64,000 nucleotides of DNA from Branchipolynoe longqiensis (Eukaryota; Annelida; Polychaeta; Phyllodocida; Polynoidae). The stretch lies in assembly GCA_030323885.1 (NCBI GenBank), contig CM059186.1, positions 147,313,810-147,377,809 on the forward strand. Direction: 5' to 3'. Each line of letters starts with the position of its first letter. The stretch's first letter is position 1. The translations under genes were made by a program, and so were the position numbers. The notes beneath the pieces are model-generated. The model was not told the DNA's origin. It saw only the letters and a program-made list of their open reading frames with translations, and made no database searches. Positions 10,722 through 21,192 of the stretch are shown here, piece after piece.

Positions 10722-11037
10722 CCCCGACGGGTGGCCGAATGAGTAGGGCATCCGTCATCTGTTTTGGGATTGAATCCTGGTCGAGTCAAACCAATTACTT
10801 AAACATTGATACTTGTCACTTCCTAGCCTGGTGCTCGGCATTAATAGGATAGGGCAAGGACTGGTTGGCTAGGTGTCAGGATAATGTGACTTGAGTGGGA
10901 AATAAGGTCATGGTGCTGGCGGCCTGGTGTCCCAGTGGGGCAGCACTATAAAGTCACCATGTGTGTGCACTGTCACAAGTCAGTACCTGTCATGGTATGA
11001 CCTTAGATGTTGCTAGGACGTAAACAAACAAACAAAA
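10722..11037 (+). mobile_element. SINE-A copy, nearly full length
   Basis: Head GGTGGCCGAATGAGTAGGGC, body with GATAGGGCAAGGACTGGTTG and GGGGCAGCACTATAAAGTCA, and tail ending TTGCTAGGACGTAAACAAAC. It is followed by a run of Cs and then another SINE head. Confidence 0.85.
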
Positions 11038-11077
11038 GCCCCCCCCCCCCAATGTAGTACACATAAACATACTACAG

Positions 11078-11220
11078 ATGCGATGGCTAAATGAGTTGAA
11101 TACTCGTCTCCAGTTTTGGTCCGTCCTGATATGACTTTAGATGTTGCTATGACGTAAAACAACAAACAAACAAACCAGTTTTGGCAGGTCATGGGATTCA
11201 AACCGCTGGGTTCGAAGCCT
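11078..11220 (+). mobile_element. SINE head carrying a 55-bp SINE-A tail insertion
   Basis: A B-type tRNA-like head (GATGGCTAAATGAGTTGAA... CCAGTTTTGG | CAGGTCATGGGATTCAAACC) is interrupted at 11120-11174 by the last 55 bp of SINE-A. CCAGTTTTGG is repeated exactly at 11110-11119 and 11175-11184. Confidence 0.75.
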
Positions 11221-12267
11221 GGCTAGTAAGTTTTAAAAACGTGTCGAGTCAAACCAATAAGTTAAAACAAAATGTTGGAATGATAGAAGATATGTATCCA
11301 TGTTATTGGGGGAGGGGGAAAAAAGTCATCACTATGGTGCTTCGAAATCAATTAAAATATGAAAAAAAAACTATTGATAGGTACATAATTTATTTGTATA
11401 TTTATATTTTTCTCCCCGCCAACAATATAACATCATTTTTGTTTGTTCGTTGCTTGAACGACTTTGAAATAGGAAATACCCGACGAATCAAGCTAGGATC
11501 AATGTATGAATTCCGTTCTTTAATTTAAATTTAAAAGCAAAAAATAAAAAGTTTAAAATTGATATCGCCACAAAACGAGCTACAGCTGCTTTGCGAATTC
11601 ATAAATAATGAATAGGCAACAATAGAACCGGAATATCATCGATGTCTTATATATAAAATATATATTATATATCAGACTTCCTCTGAACAATTATTTTAGT
11701 CAGACCTATTTCTTTTCTAATTTAAAGCCTATTTTGTCCCACCATCATAGTATTCCCTGAGATAAGTTACATATGGCTGCTTTTTTTCAGACTAGAGCAG
11801 CTTTTTTCAAACTTCCTTTACTGTGACCCACAGCAAGAACTGTATTTTGTATTCCGGCTTATTTTTGTGTGGATTCGTTTTGTCGCGACCCATTTTTATA
11901 TTTTGCAACCCACTAATGGATCAGCACCCACAGTTTGAAAAGCCCTGGACTAGAGTGATGTGAGCTGCCATAATTACAGATTTAAAAAAAGAAGTATTAT
12001 CATTGTTATTATTAATATTATTATGTAATTTCAAAGAGAAATTCTCTTAAATTACTAGACATGATTTGTTATCCCACATACAAACCAACACGGAACCACA
12101 TGCGCTTAGCTTCATCCTTTGACAAAATTAACAATGTAAACAACATGCATTGGACCAATCACAAACATGCACTATTTCTCACGGAGCTAAGGCAGGGAAG
12201 TCTGCCGAAGTATTTTGCTCAACCTGTCCGAGAAACCAACCACACGTCACTCCACCAATCCAGGATC

Positions 12268-12535
12268 TTATCCACCTATCCGCTTCAGCAGAAAGGCCTT
12301 CGGCACAAGAAAGTGCTGCTGGATATAGGTTCTGAGTGGCCACTTCATTCCGATGCTGGAGTTGAGGCCGTAGCTGAAGTCTACAACCGTGTGTGAATCC
12401 TTGTAGGGCCTCAGCTCCCGAAGGTTGAACGGGTACTGCATCTGCATGTGTGACCTGTCACTCACCCCTATCATCAGGTGGGTGATAGGGGGCGACATGA
12501 GAACGCACGGCAATAATTTCTCCCGCTTGTCGTAT
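12268..12535 (-). CDS. ALG12: ALG12 exon 9 (C-terminus)
   Basis: The acceptor is a strong pyrimidine tract ending CTGCAG|. The first base completes a Val codon, followed by YDKREKLLPCVLMSP; human ALG12 has RYDKRE at this place. The exon gives residues 405-493 and ends KRIGG with TAA at 12268-12270. Reading straight upstream into the intron gives a longer open frame, but that ignores the good acceptor and the conserved exon at 13145-13220. Confidence 0.93.
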
Positions 12536-12584
12536 CTGCAGATAGAGTCGAAAGAAAAAGAAGGCAACGTGTTGTAGCGGGGGG

Positions 12585-12965
12585 CTAAGATGTGCACCAT
12601 TACAATTATACTAAAGCAACATCTCCATCAGTACTTCATGTAAAATTATACTAAAGCAAGATCTGCACCAGTACTTCACGTACAATTATACTAGGTACCT
12701 CCATCAGTACTCCATGTATAATTATACTACGGCAAGACCTGCACCAGTACTTCATGAACGATGGTTCTAAGGCAAGACCTGCACCAGTACTTCAGGTACA
12801 ATTATACTATGGTAAAATCTGCACCAGTACTTAACATATAATTATACTAAGGCAAGACATGCACCAGTAGTTAACATACAATTATACCAAGGCAAGACCT
12901 GCACCAGTACTTAACATACAATTATAGTAAGGCAAGATCTGCATCATTACCTCATGTACAATTAT
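12585..12965. repeat. 40-bp minisatellite in ALG12 intron 8
   Basis: About nine units of roughly 40 bp contain GCAAGATCTGCACCAGTACTT and then a CAATTATACTAA block. The array ends about 50 bp from the exon 9 acceptor. Confidence 0.85.
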
Positions 12966-13144
12966 ACTAATGTCAACTTTGTTTAACAATGAAAAAAGGC
13001 AGTCTGACACTGAGATAGGCAAATAACTTTTTTTTCCCACCAGAAAAGAGAATACATTAGCTATAAGACTGTATTTATAATAATTACTTGCAATTCTATT
13101 GATGCAAATAACACCAAATTTCAAAAGCATGTGCTGCTACTTAC

Positions 13145-13220
13145 ACCCAATTGCCGTGAAGTTGCGTAAAACGTGATACCCCAGTCTGGGCGCAGGGGAC
13201 GTCAATATGGACATGCACCC
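13145..13220 (-). CDS. ALG12: ALG12 exon 8 (HIDVPCAQTG motif)
   Basis: A 76-bp exon, easy to miss because it is short. It begins with two bases that complete Arg, then encodes VHVHIDVPCAQTGVSRF and ends GNW plus GT before GTAAGT. The motif matches VLLHIDVAAAQTGVSRF of the human enzyme at the same distance from the preceding HQ. Confidence 0.93.
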
Positions 13221-13280
13221 CTGGAATGAAGCAGACCAGGACCGGCGTTTACCAATGGTCTCCATTATTTCCTTTTTTAG

Positions 13281-13565
13281 GTTGGTTGGTTGTTAGTTTT
13301 AAATCCTGGCAACATCTAAGGTCATATCAGGATGGGTACTGACTTGTGACAGTGTGCACTCATGGTGACTTTATAGTGCTGCCCCACTGGGAGACTAGAC
13401 TGCCAACACCATGACCTGATATCCCACTCAGTCACATTATCCACAACCAGCCAACCAGTCCTCGCCATATCCTAAAAATACCAAGCGCTGGGCAAGGAAG
13501 CGACAAGTATCAATTTTTAAGTCACAGGTTTGACTCTAGCAGGTTTCGAAACCTGTACCCCATGC
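13281..13565 (-). mobile_element. SINE-A copy upstream of ALG12 exon 8
   Basis: On the plus strand it begins GGTTGGTTGGTTGTTAGTTT, the reverse of a SINE-A tail, and runs through CTGCCCCACTGGGAGAC, ATCCCACTCAGTCACATTAT and GTTTGACTC. The head is degraded. Its tail lies 60 bp before the exon 8 acceptor, in sense orientation to the gene. Confidence 0.85.
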
Positions 13566-13951
13566 ATATTCCAGAATGTATCTCAAAGATAAAATTTGAA
13601 ATTAAACCAAAAATAAAGAGAAAATAAACACTATTCTCACCATCTTACAACTTTAACTTTCATAGCAGCTTTTATTTGACAAATAATTAAATATTGATTA
13701 ACCCATGAGACACCGGCAGGACAAAATGATGTAAATAACTATATTAATGCCCAATATTAATTTGATCAAAAAGCTTCTATTTTCTTTAATCAAGTTAAAT
13801 AGTAAATCACCATTTTCGATGCTGCTGTGACACAATATACTTAGATATTGATTAAACCATTAGGATGCTGTGACTAAATAAGTAACGCACAAAATAAATT
13901 AAAACATGGAAATAAACCATCGAAAAAGCGCATAAAATGAGTGAAACCTAC

Positions 13952-14121
13952 GTTCAAACTGGGACACTCGCTGGTGGAGAATGTCTATTATTTCACCACC
14001 ACTGTAGTTGTGCTGTGACATGTAGAACAGGGCACTCGTCGTTAAACAGTTAAACAACAGGTGATAAACAGTTCCAAAGGCGAACAGCCCCCACATTTGT
14101 GACTTGATTCGGCAGTTCCAT
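13952..14121 (-). CDS. ALG12: ALG12 exon 7
   Basis: A 170-bp exon, residues 323-379. It encodes a hydrophobic membrane segment (MWGLFAFGTVYHLLFNCL) and then ALFYMSQHNYSGGE, matching ALYVSHFNYPGG of human ALG12. The donor GAAC|GTAGGT leaves one base, which joins exon 8 to give Arg. The spacing HQ-7-VHVHID is then the same as in human. Confidence 0.93.
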
Positions 14122-14264
14122 CTGAAGAGAAAAGACGGACACTATACCCGGGTGAGCAGCTTCCAGAAACTACATGACAATGGTATTAGTTTCTTCATTT
14201 ATGGTCAATTGTTATATTTTATTTATGCTGATTTCATGTACGGTATAAATTATTATTATTATTA

Positions 14265-14465
14265 CCGGGCAAGTTGGCTGAATCGGTAGAGCGCGGGCCT
14301 CGCATGCGGAATATGAGGAGTTTGGTTCCCAGTCGAGTCAAAGCAATGACTTATAAAATTGATACTTGTTGCTTCCTAGCCTGGCGCTCAGAATTGATAG
14401 GATAGGGCAAGGACTGGTTAGCTCAGTTTCAGGATAATGTGACTGAGTGGGATATCAGGTCATAT
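14265..14465 (+). mobile_element. SINE-A copy, 3' truncated
   Basis: Good head (GTTGGCTGAATCGGTAGAGC, box B TTTGGTTCCC) and body to GATATCAGGTCAT, then it stops. It lies antisense in ALG12 intron 6. Confidence 0.8.
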
Positions 14466-14511
14466 AGCAATATAGCGAATGGTAGACAGGAAGTGTGAAC
14501 ACTTATTTGTC

Positions 14512-14832
14512 TCTCATTTTTTGTTGTTGGTACATTGGTGCTTGTCCCAAGCAGGGGAAATCCCAGTCACAGACGACTGGTCTTCCCCACTCCACTGCTG
14601 GTCGATAGAAAGCCCAAGCCTACACTTTTACCGACCCAAGGGATTTTTAACCTCCCACACCACATAGACATGGTATGAGAGCAACCGGGCTTTGATGACG
14701 CTGTAAGTTATACACGGCGGTGGAAATCCAAATTGGCAGAGCTGGGGGCACGGGGAATTGAACCGCCGACCTTCAGATTAGGAGTCTGAACTAGAAAAAA
14801 GTCAGACACTCTAACCACTCCGCCACAGAGAA
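14512..14832 (-). mobile_element. SINE-D: a third tRNA-derived family
   Basis: Read on the minus strand, the head is GTGGCGGAGTGGTTAGAGTG, then an anticodon-like CTCCTAATC and box B GGTCGGCGGTTCAATTCC. The body shares nothing obvious with SINE-A or SINE-B. The extra sequence in the D-to-anticodon region shows it is not a functional tRNA. Confidence 0.65.
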
Positions 14833-15111
14833 CGCCACGAAAAAAAAGTCAGTAAAGGGCAGTCAAGTGACTCATAACTTTACTTAATTCACAATTATCA
14901 TTGTCGATTAGGTCTATTCATGCTTTGCAAAACTAGGGGATGCCTATTTATTCTCGGGGAGTTATCATTTAGAGTTTAATGTCTCATTGTCAAGCTGTGA
15001 CTATTATGGTCATTCAGATATAATAACTCTTCTCAGCTGGTAGTCAGGGAATGCTTACACAGTTGGATAACTGAACCGAAATAGATTTAGACTAATGGGT
15101 CAGTGATTATA

Positions 15112-15440
15112 GTTGGTTGGTTGTTGGAATGTTACGTCATCACAACATCTAAGGTCATATCAGGACAGGTACCGACTTGTGAGTGCACACTCATGGCAAC
15201 TTTATAGTGTTGCCCCACTTGAAAATCAGGCCACCAGCACCATGACTCGATATCCCACTCAGTCAAATACCTTGACACTGAGCTAACCAGTCTTTGCCCG
15301 GTCCTATTAATGATGAGCACTAGGCTAGGAAGCGACAAGTATCAATTTTGTAAGTCATTGGTTTGACTCTACTGGGAATCAAACTCCCGATCTCCCGCAC
15401 AGGAGGCTTGCGCTCTACAGATCCGGGCACTGCGTCCGGT
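15112..15440 (-). mobile_element. SINE-A copy, full length
   Basis: Tail (GGTTGGTTGTTGGAATGTTA on plus), body and an A-type head ending CACTGCGTCCGGTGAG on plus. Box B reads GGGAATCAAACTCCCG on plus. It lies sense in ALG12 intron 6. Confidence 0.88.
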
Positions 15441-15712
15441 GAGTTATTATAAAGAAGCACTTCACTACAATACAGTTCCCCAAGGAAAGCATCACAAAGT
15501 CTACGTTGATTAATAGTGAATTTGAAGTCCTTTGCTTATATCATATACCCTATTTACTTCCACCTATCGCTTCCCTCCATGACGCCACAGAATCAGCTCC
15601 AAGCTAGTCGGAGGGCTTGATATGTTCATGACCAGTACATTATGTTCTATGACTATTCTCAATAGTTCTCATCATCATCATGCTGTCGGTCACGATGCAA
15701 CAAAGACTGCTT

Positions 15713-15840
15713 TCATTACTTGACTGCCGCTCTCCATTTAGCTCTCTGCTGTGAGAGTTGCGTCCATGAGTCGGTCTTAATGTCTCTCAGCTTCAGGTTT
15801 CTCTTGATGGTATCCTTGAACCACATTTCATGAAAGCTGC
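15713..15840 (-). pseudogene. Fragment of a non-LTR retrotransposon ORF2 end
   Basis: The minus frame reads WFKDTIKRNLKLRDI, then DSWTQLSQQRAKWRAAVK. This resembles the block after the reverse transcriptase domain in many LINE ORF2 proteins ((Y/F)KD.LK..L......W..LA..R..WR). The sequence upstream does not continue the match and there is no RT motif, so this is a dead fragment. Confidence 0.6.
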
Positions 15841-16182
15841 CTGCAAAAGTGTTGAAGTGCTGCTGGCTTTTGCAAGTCACCAGCGGCACTCTCTCGGGGA
15901 GCAAATAGAGGTTTCACACCGGCAAGAACATGTCAAGACAGGCGCAAAACTATTTGTCCCAGCAGTGGCTGGTCGGGAGATGTTGGGAGTTCCATACATC
16001 AACCGCCCTTAATGCTGCCACAGTGACATGGTTTTCTGTTTAGGGTTTGCTCCCTTAGCCTTCGGTTTTGTCAAGAACCTGTACCACAAGGCAGTGGTTT
16101 ACAACTCTGGTTTCGAAACGTTGATGCATTCATCAGACTGCGCAGCTTTATAACAGATTTGATTTAATTATTATCCACAGGG

Positions 16183-16334
16183 ATGAAAGTGGTCTCCGGG
16201 AAGGAAAGCGGAAATGCAGATATTCTCCCATAGGTTTTTTTTAAAAGAAATTTTTTAAAAATTTTTTTTATTGAGGCTGTATTTATTCTGCATTGTCAGG
16301 GAATCGCAGAAAATTCCCGGAAGTTGGGTTTCAT
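16183..16334 (+). repeat. Repeat C copy with short inverted ends
   Basis: It starts GGGATGAAAGTGGTCTCC and ends GGAAGTTGGGTTTCATCC, giving GGATGAAA/TTTCATCC inverted ends. Middle parts (AAGCGGAAAT, ATTCTCCCATA, GGGAATCGCAGAAAATTCC) are shared with the copy at 21911-22112. Confidence 0.6.
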
Positions 16335-16484
16335 CCATATTGGTGTACGCTGATAGTGCTGCGCCGTTTGAAGCATTTATTAGTAGTATGCGCTGATAGT
16401 GCTGCGCCGTCTGTACCACATATTAGTAGCACAAATTAAAAACAGACTACACCCCAAACCGTGCGCACTATTGGCATAACTCAC

Positions 16485-16711
16485 ACCCTATTGGCTCCCA
16501 TCGCTGCCACCGTGTTCAAAACGGGGATGGTGTAGATGATAAAGCGCAGCTCCTTGTGCGGCAGCAGTGAGTAGAGCGCGATGTAGCCCAGGGCGGGCCC
16601 GAGCAGGCAGCGCGACCGGCGATCTAGGTAGGCACCCACGGCCACCATGCACAGCGACGAGCTGAGGGCCCGGGGCAGCGCTGAGTAGAAGTACCACAGC
16701 CGGGGCATCGT
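16485..16711 (-). CDS. ALG12: ALG12 exon 6 (LLPHKELRF motif)
   Basis: A 227-bp GC-rich exon encoding residues 248-322. It starts [16 protein letters not shown] and contains [20 protein letters not shown], close to human [19 protein letters not shown]. The donor is placed at GGGT|GTGAGT because it fits both the consensus and the phase of exon 7. Confidence 0.95.
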
Positions 16712-17262
16712 CTGGTGCAGCGTCAAGGAACGTGCCAACTACAAGGAACACGGCAAGGAACGTAGCAGCAACAAGGAAAGTGGCAGCATCAAGGAACATG
16801 GCAGCGACAAGGAATGTCACAAGGAACCCAGCAGGAATATGGAATGTAGCAATGTCAAGGAACACTCCAACTACAACGCAGCAGCAACAAGGAACACGGT
16901 AGCATCAAGGCACGCACCAACTACAAGGAATGTGGCAGCATCAAGGAACATGGCAACTAGAAGGAACACAGCAGCAACAAGGAACATGGCATCATCAAGG
17001 GACGTGCCAACTACAAGGAATGTGACAGCAACAAGGACCAGCAGCACCAAGGAACACAACAACTACAAGGAATGTGGCAACAAGGAACATGGCAGCAACA
17101 AGGAACACAACAACTACAAGGAATGTGACAGCAACAAGGAACAGCAGCATCAAGGAACATGCCAACTACAAGGAATGTGGCAGCGTCAAGGAACATGCCA
17201 ACTACAAGGAATGTGGCAGCATCAAGGAATGCGGTAGCGTCAAAGAAACGCAGTGTCCGCAC
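16712..17262. repeat. 18/36-bp minisatellite abutting the ALG12 exon 6 acceptor
   Basis: Units alternate AACTACAAGGAATGTGGCAG and CATCAAGGAACATG-type blocks for 550 bp. The array starts at the acceptor itself: in the sense of ALG12 the last unit (TTCCTTGACGCTGCACCAG|) is the polypyrimidine region and AG of exon 6. Open frames on both strands come from the repeat period. Confidence 0.88.
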
Positions 17263-17670
17263 ATCTGTCCACGCATACATAGGGTTGCTAAAATTTTGGC
17301 TCAACATAATTCCACCATTTAGCGGTTTTTCAATTCTTTACCAATATCGTAAGCCACCATTTTTCCAGTATTTTTAAACCTAATTAATCTAACCTAGTTA
17401 ATTCGGTAAATATATGTTGAACATTTTTTTTTATAGCATATTTAAGTGTAATACAATATAAGATATGAAATGAACAAACCGTCACCACATTGCCGTCCAT
17501 GATTTTCCATAACTTTTAAGAACCGTATATATATATATTTGTTAAAAGTTCGATTATCAAGTACATTTAATGGCCTCAAAAACCTAATTTCCAAAACTGA
17601 ACGAGACCAGCCACGATCCATGCGTCTGTGGTGCAACCACCTGAACAAGTGATACATGTGAAAAGGATAC

Positions 17671-17774
17671 ACCCCACTGCGAGCTTTTATTGAGAAAAGT
17701 GTTAAACCAGAATACTTCTCCTTCAGGCCACAGGTAACGGTTCCAAAAGATCGAGTCCACAAATACTGTCAGTC
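17671..17774 (-). CDS. ALG12: ALG12 exon 5 (WPEGEV segment)
   Basis: A 104-bp exon, residues 213-247. It encodes [20 protein letters not shown] and [11 protein letters not shown], matching [20 protein letters not shown] and NTVLNKSSNWG in human. The acceptor is CTTTCAG| and the donor GGT|GTATCC. Confidence 0.95.
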
Positions 17775-18046
17775 CTGAAAGATTATACAGGATTACCATC
17801 AGTGTACAAATCATTACAGCAACTTTTAGACATTCAATAGGAGTAAATTGACTGAACCTTTCTCAACACTTCTGTCAGTATTCTCTTCCACGGATCATTT
17901 AGCACTTCCTACTTTGCCCTCTTTATTTAGTTATTCCGTCCGTATTCACATAAATAAATAGGAAGTGGTTATTCGTACGGGACCGTATCAATAGCCACAG
18001 CGCTTATTAGTACGGCACTCCTTTATCACGTCGTATCCCCGCCGCG

Positions 18047-18168
18047 TTAGCCTAGGTTAGGGTTAGGATAACTTTATGTGTTCTTGTTTTACGTCCTAGC
18101 AACATTTAAGGTCATATCAGGACGGGGGGTTAGGATAAAGGTTAGGGTTAGGATAAGGGTTAGGGTTG
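18047..18168 (+). repeat. Interstitial TTAGGG-like repeats split by a SINE-A tail
   Basis: Degenerate TTAGGGTTAGGATAAGGG units occur on both sides of a 56-bp piece (about 18072-18127) that is the reverse of the SINE-A tail. GGTTAGGATAA stands at 18061-18071 and 18128-18138 and can be read as its target duplication, although it could also just be part of the array. It is in ALG12 intron 4. Confidence 0.65.
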
Positions 18169-18693
18169 TTTCATCTTATGATTGGATCAAAGCTAGTCAC
18201 ATGACTACCGCCGTACTAATAAGCGCTCTGGCTATTGATACTGTCAACTACGAATAGCCACTGCCAAATAAATAACCTTAACGAATACTCTGTGTGTGTG
18301 TATAGATGTGTTATATATGTGTGTATGCATATATGAAAAGATGTTTACAATATTATTGTAAATCGCTACGTGAAAAAGGCCAGTGAATTAGGCTACCATA
18401 TCTTGCAGTTATTTAGAGGGAGTGCAGCACCATAACGATAGCTCTATTTTCACATTTTATTCTAATAAATAGATACAAATAATACATGTGGTTACATATA
18501 TATACTATTACTACCCATAAACCCATGCAATATTCACATTTGTTTTTAAAATACAATACACAAAAGTTGCTCTCTAATTCAACTTTCAGCTGACCAACCC
18601 CATACGTCAAAGATGGCCTCCTCCCCCCCCCCCCCCCTGTAAAATCATTTTTTTGTTTAACATGTAGGAGTGGTAACGAAGCGGCAAGCTCAC

Positions 18694-18888
18694 CGAGGCA
18701 TACAATGCCAGCTGGGATGGCGTTTTCTAAAAGACGAGGAATGCAGATGCGGTTGCTACACAAGTCAATGAGAAGGAAGAGGCCGAGGAAGATGGCTAGC
18801 TCAGCCCGGAAGACGATGATGGCAAAGGCTGAGCTCCAGATGAACGCGCAGTAGCGGCGTCTCAGCCAGGCCGATAGGGCAAACAGAG
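18694..18888 (-). CDS. ALG12: ALG12 exon 4 (membrane segments)
   Basis: A 195-bp exon, residues 148-212. [20 protein letters not shown] matches [20 protein letters not shown] of human, and it ends AIPAGIVCL before G|GTGAGC. The acceptor is CGTTCCAG|. Confidence 0.95.
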
Positions 18889-18927
18889 CTGGAACGAGGT
18901 CACGTGACAAAGGAGTATTGCGAGAAG

Positions 18928-19265
18928 TTGGTTGGTTGTTGGAGTTTTACGTCCTGGCAACATATCAGAATGGGTACTGACTTGTGACAGTGCACACTCC
19001 TGGCGACTTTATATATAGTGCTGCCACACTGGGATACCAGGCCACCAGCACCATGACCTGATATCCCACTCAGTCACATTATCCTGACACTGAGCCAACC
19101 AGTCCTTTCTCTATCTTAATAATGCCGGGCGCCTGGCTAGGAAGTGAAAAGTATGAAATGTTAAGTCATTGTTTTGACTTGACCAGAGTTCGAACCCATG
19201 GCTTTCGAATCCAACGATTTACCAAAACGGGAGTCGGACGCTCAACTCAATCGCCCATCCCATCT
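18928..19265 (-). mobile_element. SINE-A copy with B-type head
   Basis: The tail starts 40 bp before the exon 4 acceptor. The far end carries the B-type tRNA-like head (GGGATGGGCGATTGAGTTGA on the minus strand, with an extended variable region before box B GGGTTCGAACTC). It is sense to ALG12. Confidence 0.85.
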
Positions 19266-19271
19266 GGTCGT

Positions 19272-20600
19272 ATTGTGAGAAGTAATCTTACACAGTGTTA
19301 CAATTCGAAGAGGGCCGGTAAAGTGGGGTACTGCAGAAACTAATCATACAAGCGGTGCTGTGATAAAATTCGGGGGAGAATAATAAATTCAAAGGACAAT
19401 GGCGTACCGCGATAATTAATCCTAAAGGGGGCGCTAGTAAATTCAAGCAACGATGGAATACTGCAAGAACTAATCCTATAGGCGGCGCTGTGATACAATT
19501 TGGGAGGCCTGTAAATTCAGATGACAATAGTGCTCCCGAAGATGTAATCCTACAGGCAGCATTATGCATGTTGCCGGTAACATGAGTAATTCACGACGTT
19601 GGAGACTGTGTTAGTGTTGCCAGGTGAGATACCGTGATGCGTTGCTAGTGCATTTCGGGGATCGCCAATAACGTTGTAGCATTGTTATCACTATGGGAAC
19701 TAAGGCTTCGTGGTAAAGCCAAAGTCAACCGAAACGCATTCACTACTGGAGCAGCACACCGAACGGATCAATTTCAAATATGCCAACGGTCTAGGCCTTT
19801 TCTGTCAAAAAAACACCCAACCCACCCATTCAGATCTTTATTCATTGTGGTTTAGGCTAATAATAATTGGGCTGAGTGTCTGAGATGCTTGTTAAATCTT
19901 GGAGAGCTGTTAAAATACATAATTCCTTGATAGTAGATTTGTCAACCTGATTGCTAATATTGTGCTATTTAAATTGATATAGTATACAGTAATGTCGAAG
20001 TTAATTTCCAAAATAACAAGGGGCTGGGTCCCCCTAGTGCTGTGATAGATAGTCAAATAATTGGTCAATATGTAAATAAATATAAAAAAAGGCTAACAAT
20101 GTTAAAGTTAATTGCCAAGGACGTAGCATATTCGAGTTCGCCGGTAGAGGGATTATACCCGGCCGGAAATTAATTAAATAAAATGTTTAAAGTAAAATGT
20201 CATTATTATAAAAAATAGACACATGTAAAGTAATGCTATCTGAATTATACAAAAATAAGCCTGATCTTGTAAAAACATATTTTGCACTTATGAAAAATCT
20301 TTATCGAAATATGTGATTTGGCTGTATTGTTAACGGTAAAAAATGTTGCTTGTGTACATGGAAAAAATCTGGAATAATGTACATCTGTAAAATAAAAGTT
20401 ATATGTTGCACGATTTCTGTCTCCATCGTCGTGAATTAGACGGCAATTTGGGGGGGCCTGATAAATTCAGGTGACAAGGGGGTATCGTGAAAATTAATCC
20501 GACATGTGGAACAATGATGTAATTTAGGCAGGTCTGGCAAATTCAGATGACAATAGGGTACCGCAAGAACTAATCCCACAGGTGGCGCTCAGATGTAATT
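19272..20600. repeat. 65-bp tandem repeat in two blocks around unrelated sequence
   Basis: Units with GTACCGCAAGAACTAATCC, AGGCGGCGCTGTGATACAAT and TAAATTCAGATGACAAT occupy 19272-19565 and 20436-20600. About 870 bp of non-repeated, AT-rich sequence separates the blocks and may be an insertion; I see no TIR or target duplication. Confidence 0.7.
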
Positions 20601-21018
20601 TCAGCTGGCCATGTTACACTGTACACATTTGTTTACTGAGAGAAGTGACTAGTACTAGTAGTGAATACATACATTTTGTCATTCAACACAAACTCTTATC
20701 AACAGAATTAGGACATAAAAACACCCACAAGAATGAAAAAAATGTTCACGTTCACATCAGACTACATGCTATTTTAATCGACTTCCATGTAATGTACTTC
20801 CACTTGCAACTATATTTAATGAAAATCTAAATGCTTTACAAAAGTTACTGTCAGTTTTCCGGCCCTTTCTAAATGTCCGGCCTTTTCAAAAGCCATTTAT
20901 AAATTTCAGGCTTCATCGATTGTATGCGGAACCTGGTTCTCCAGTCCTTCCCCTCCTCTCCTCCCACTCCCCCCTCCACACCATCTACTGCTGGGAAGGA
21001 AGCTTCACTGTACTGTAC

Positions 21019-21192
21019 CTATGGCCAGCGCGTAGGTGTTTGGCAGTGGTCGGGACATGTAGAACATGAAGTGGAACTGTGTGGCGGTGATGAGTAGGAG
21101 CCACCTGGCGACGCCCCGCCCAAAGCGGTCTCGCACTGCCTTCCTGTACTGGAACAGGGCCCACACGACGACGAACCCCAGGCACGACCGCA
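21019..21192 (-). CDS. ALG12: ALG12 exon 3
   Basis: A 174-bp exon, residues 90-147. It encodes WALFQYRKAVRDRFGRGVAR, then ATQFHFMFYMSRPLPNTYAL, matching [20 protein letters not shown] in human. The acceptor TTTTGCAG| lies inside the target duplication of a SINE. Confidence 0.95.
   Translation of the reverse strand, partial: CGRAWGSSSCGPCSSTGRQCETALGGASPGGSYSSPPHSSTSCSTCPDHCQTPTRWP

Noticed and set aside
12268..12600. ALG12 exon 9 extended upstream to an ATG at 12600
   Set aside because: A strong acceptor at 12536 and the separate conserved HIDVPCAQTG exon at 13145-13220 give a better match to the family; the extra residues match nothing.
15713..16060. Complete retrotransposon ORF
   Set aside because: Only the short C-terminal block is recognisable; no reverse transcriptase motifs are present.
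16839..17322. Repetitive frames in ALG12 intron 5 on both strands
   Set aside because: They come from the AAGGAA minisatellite and contain the exon 6 acceptor.
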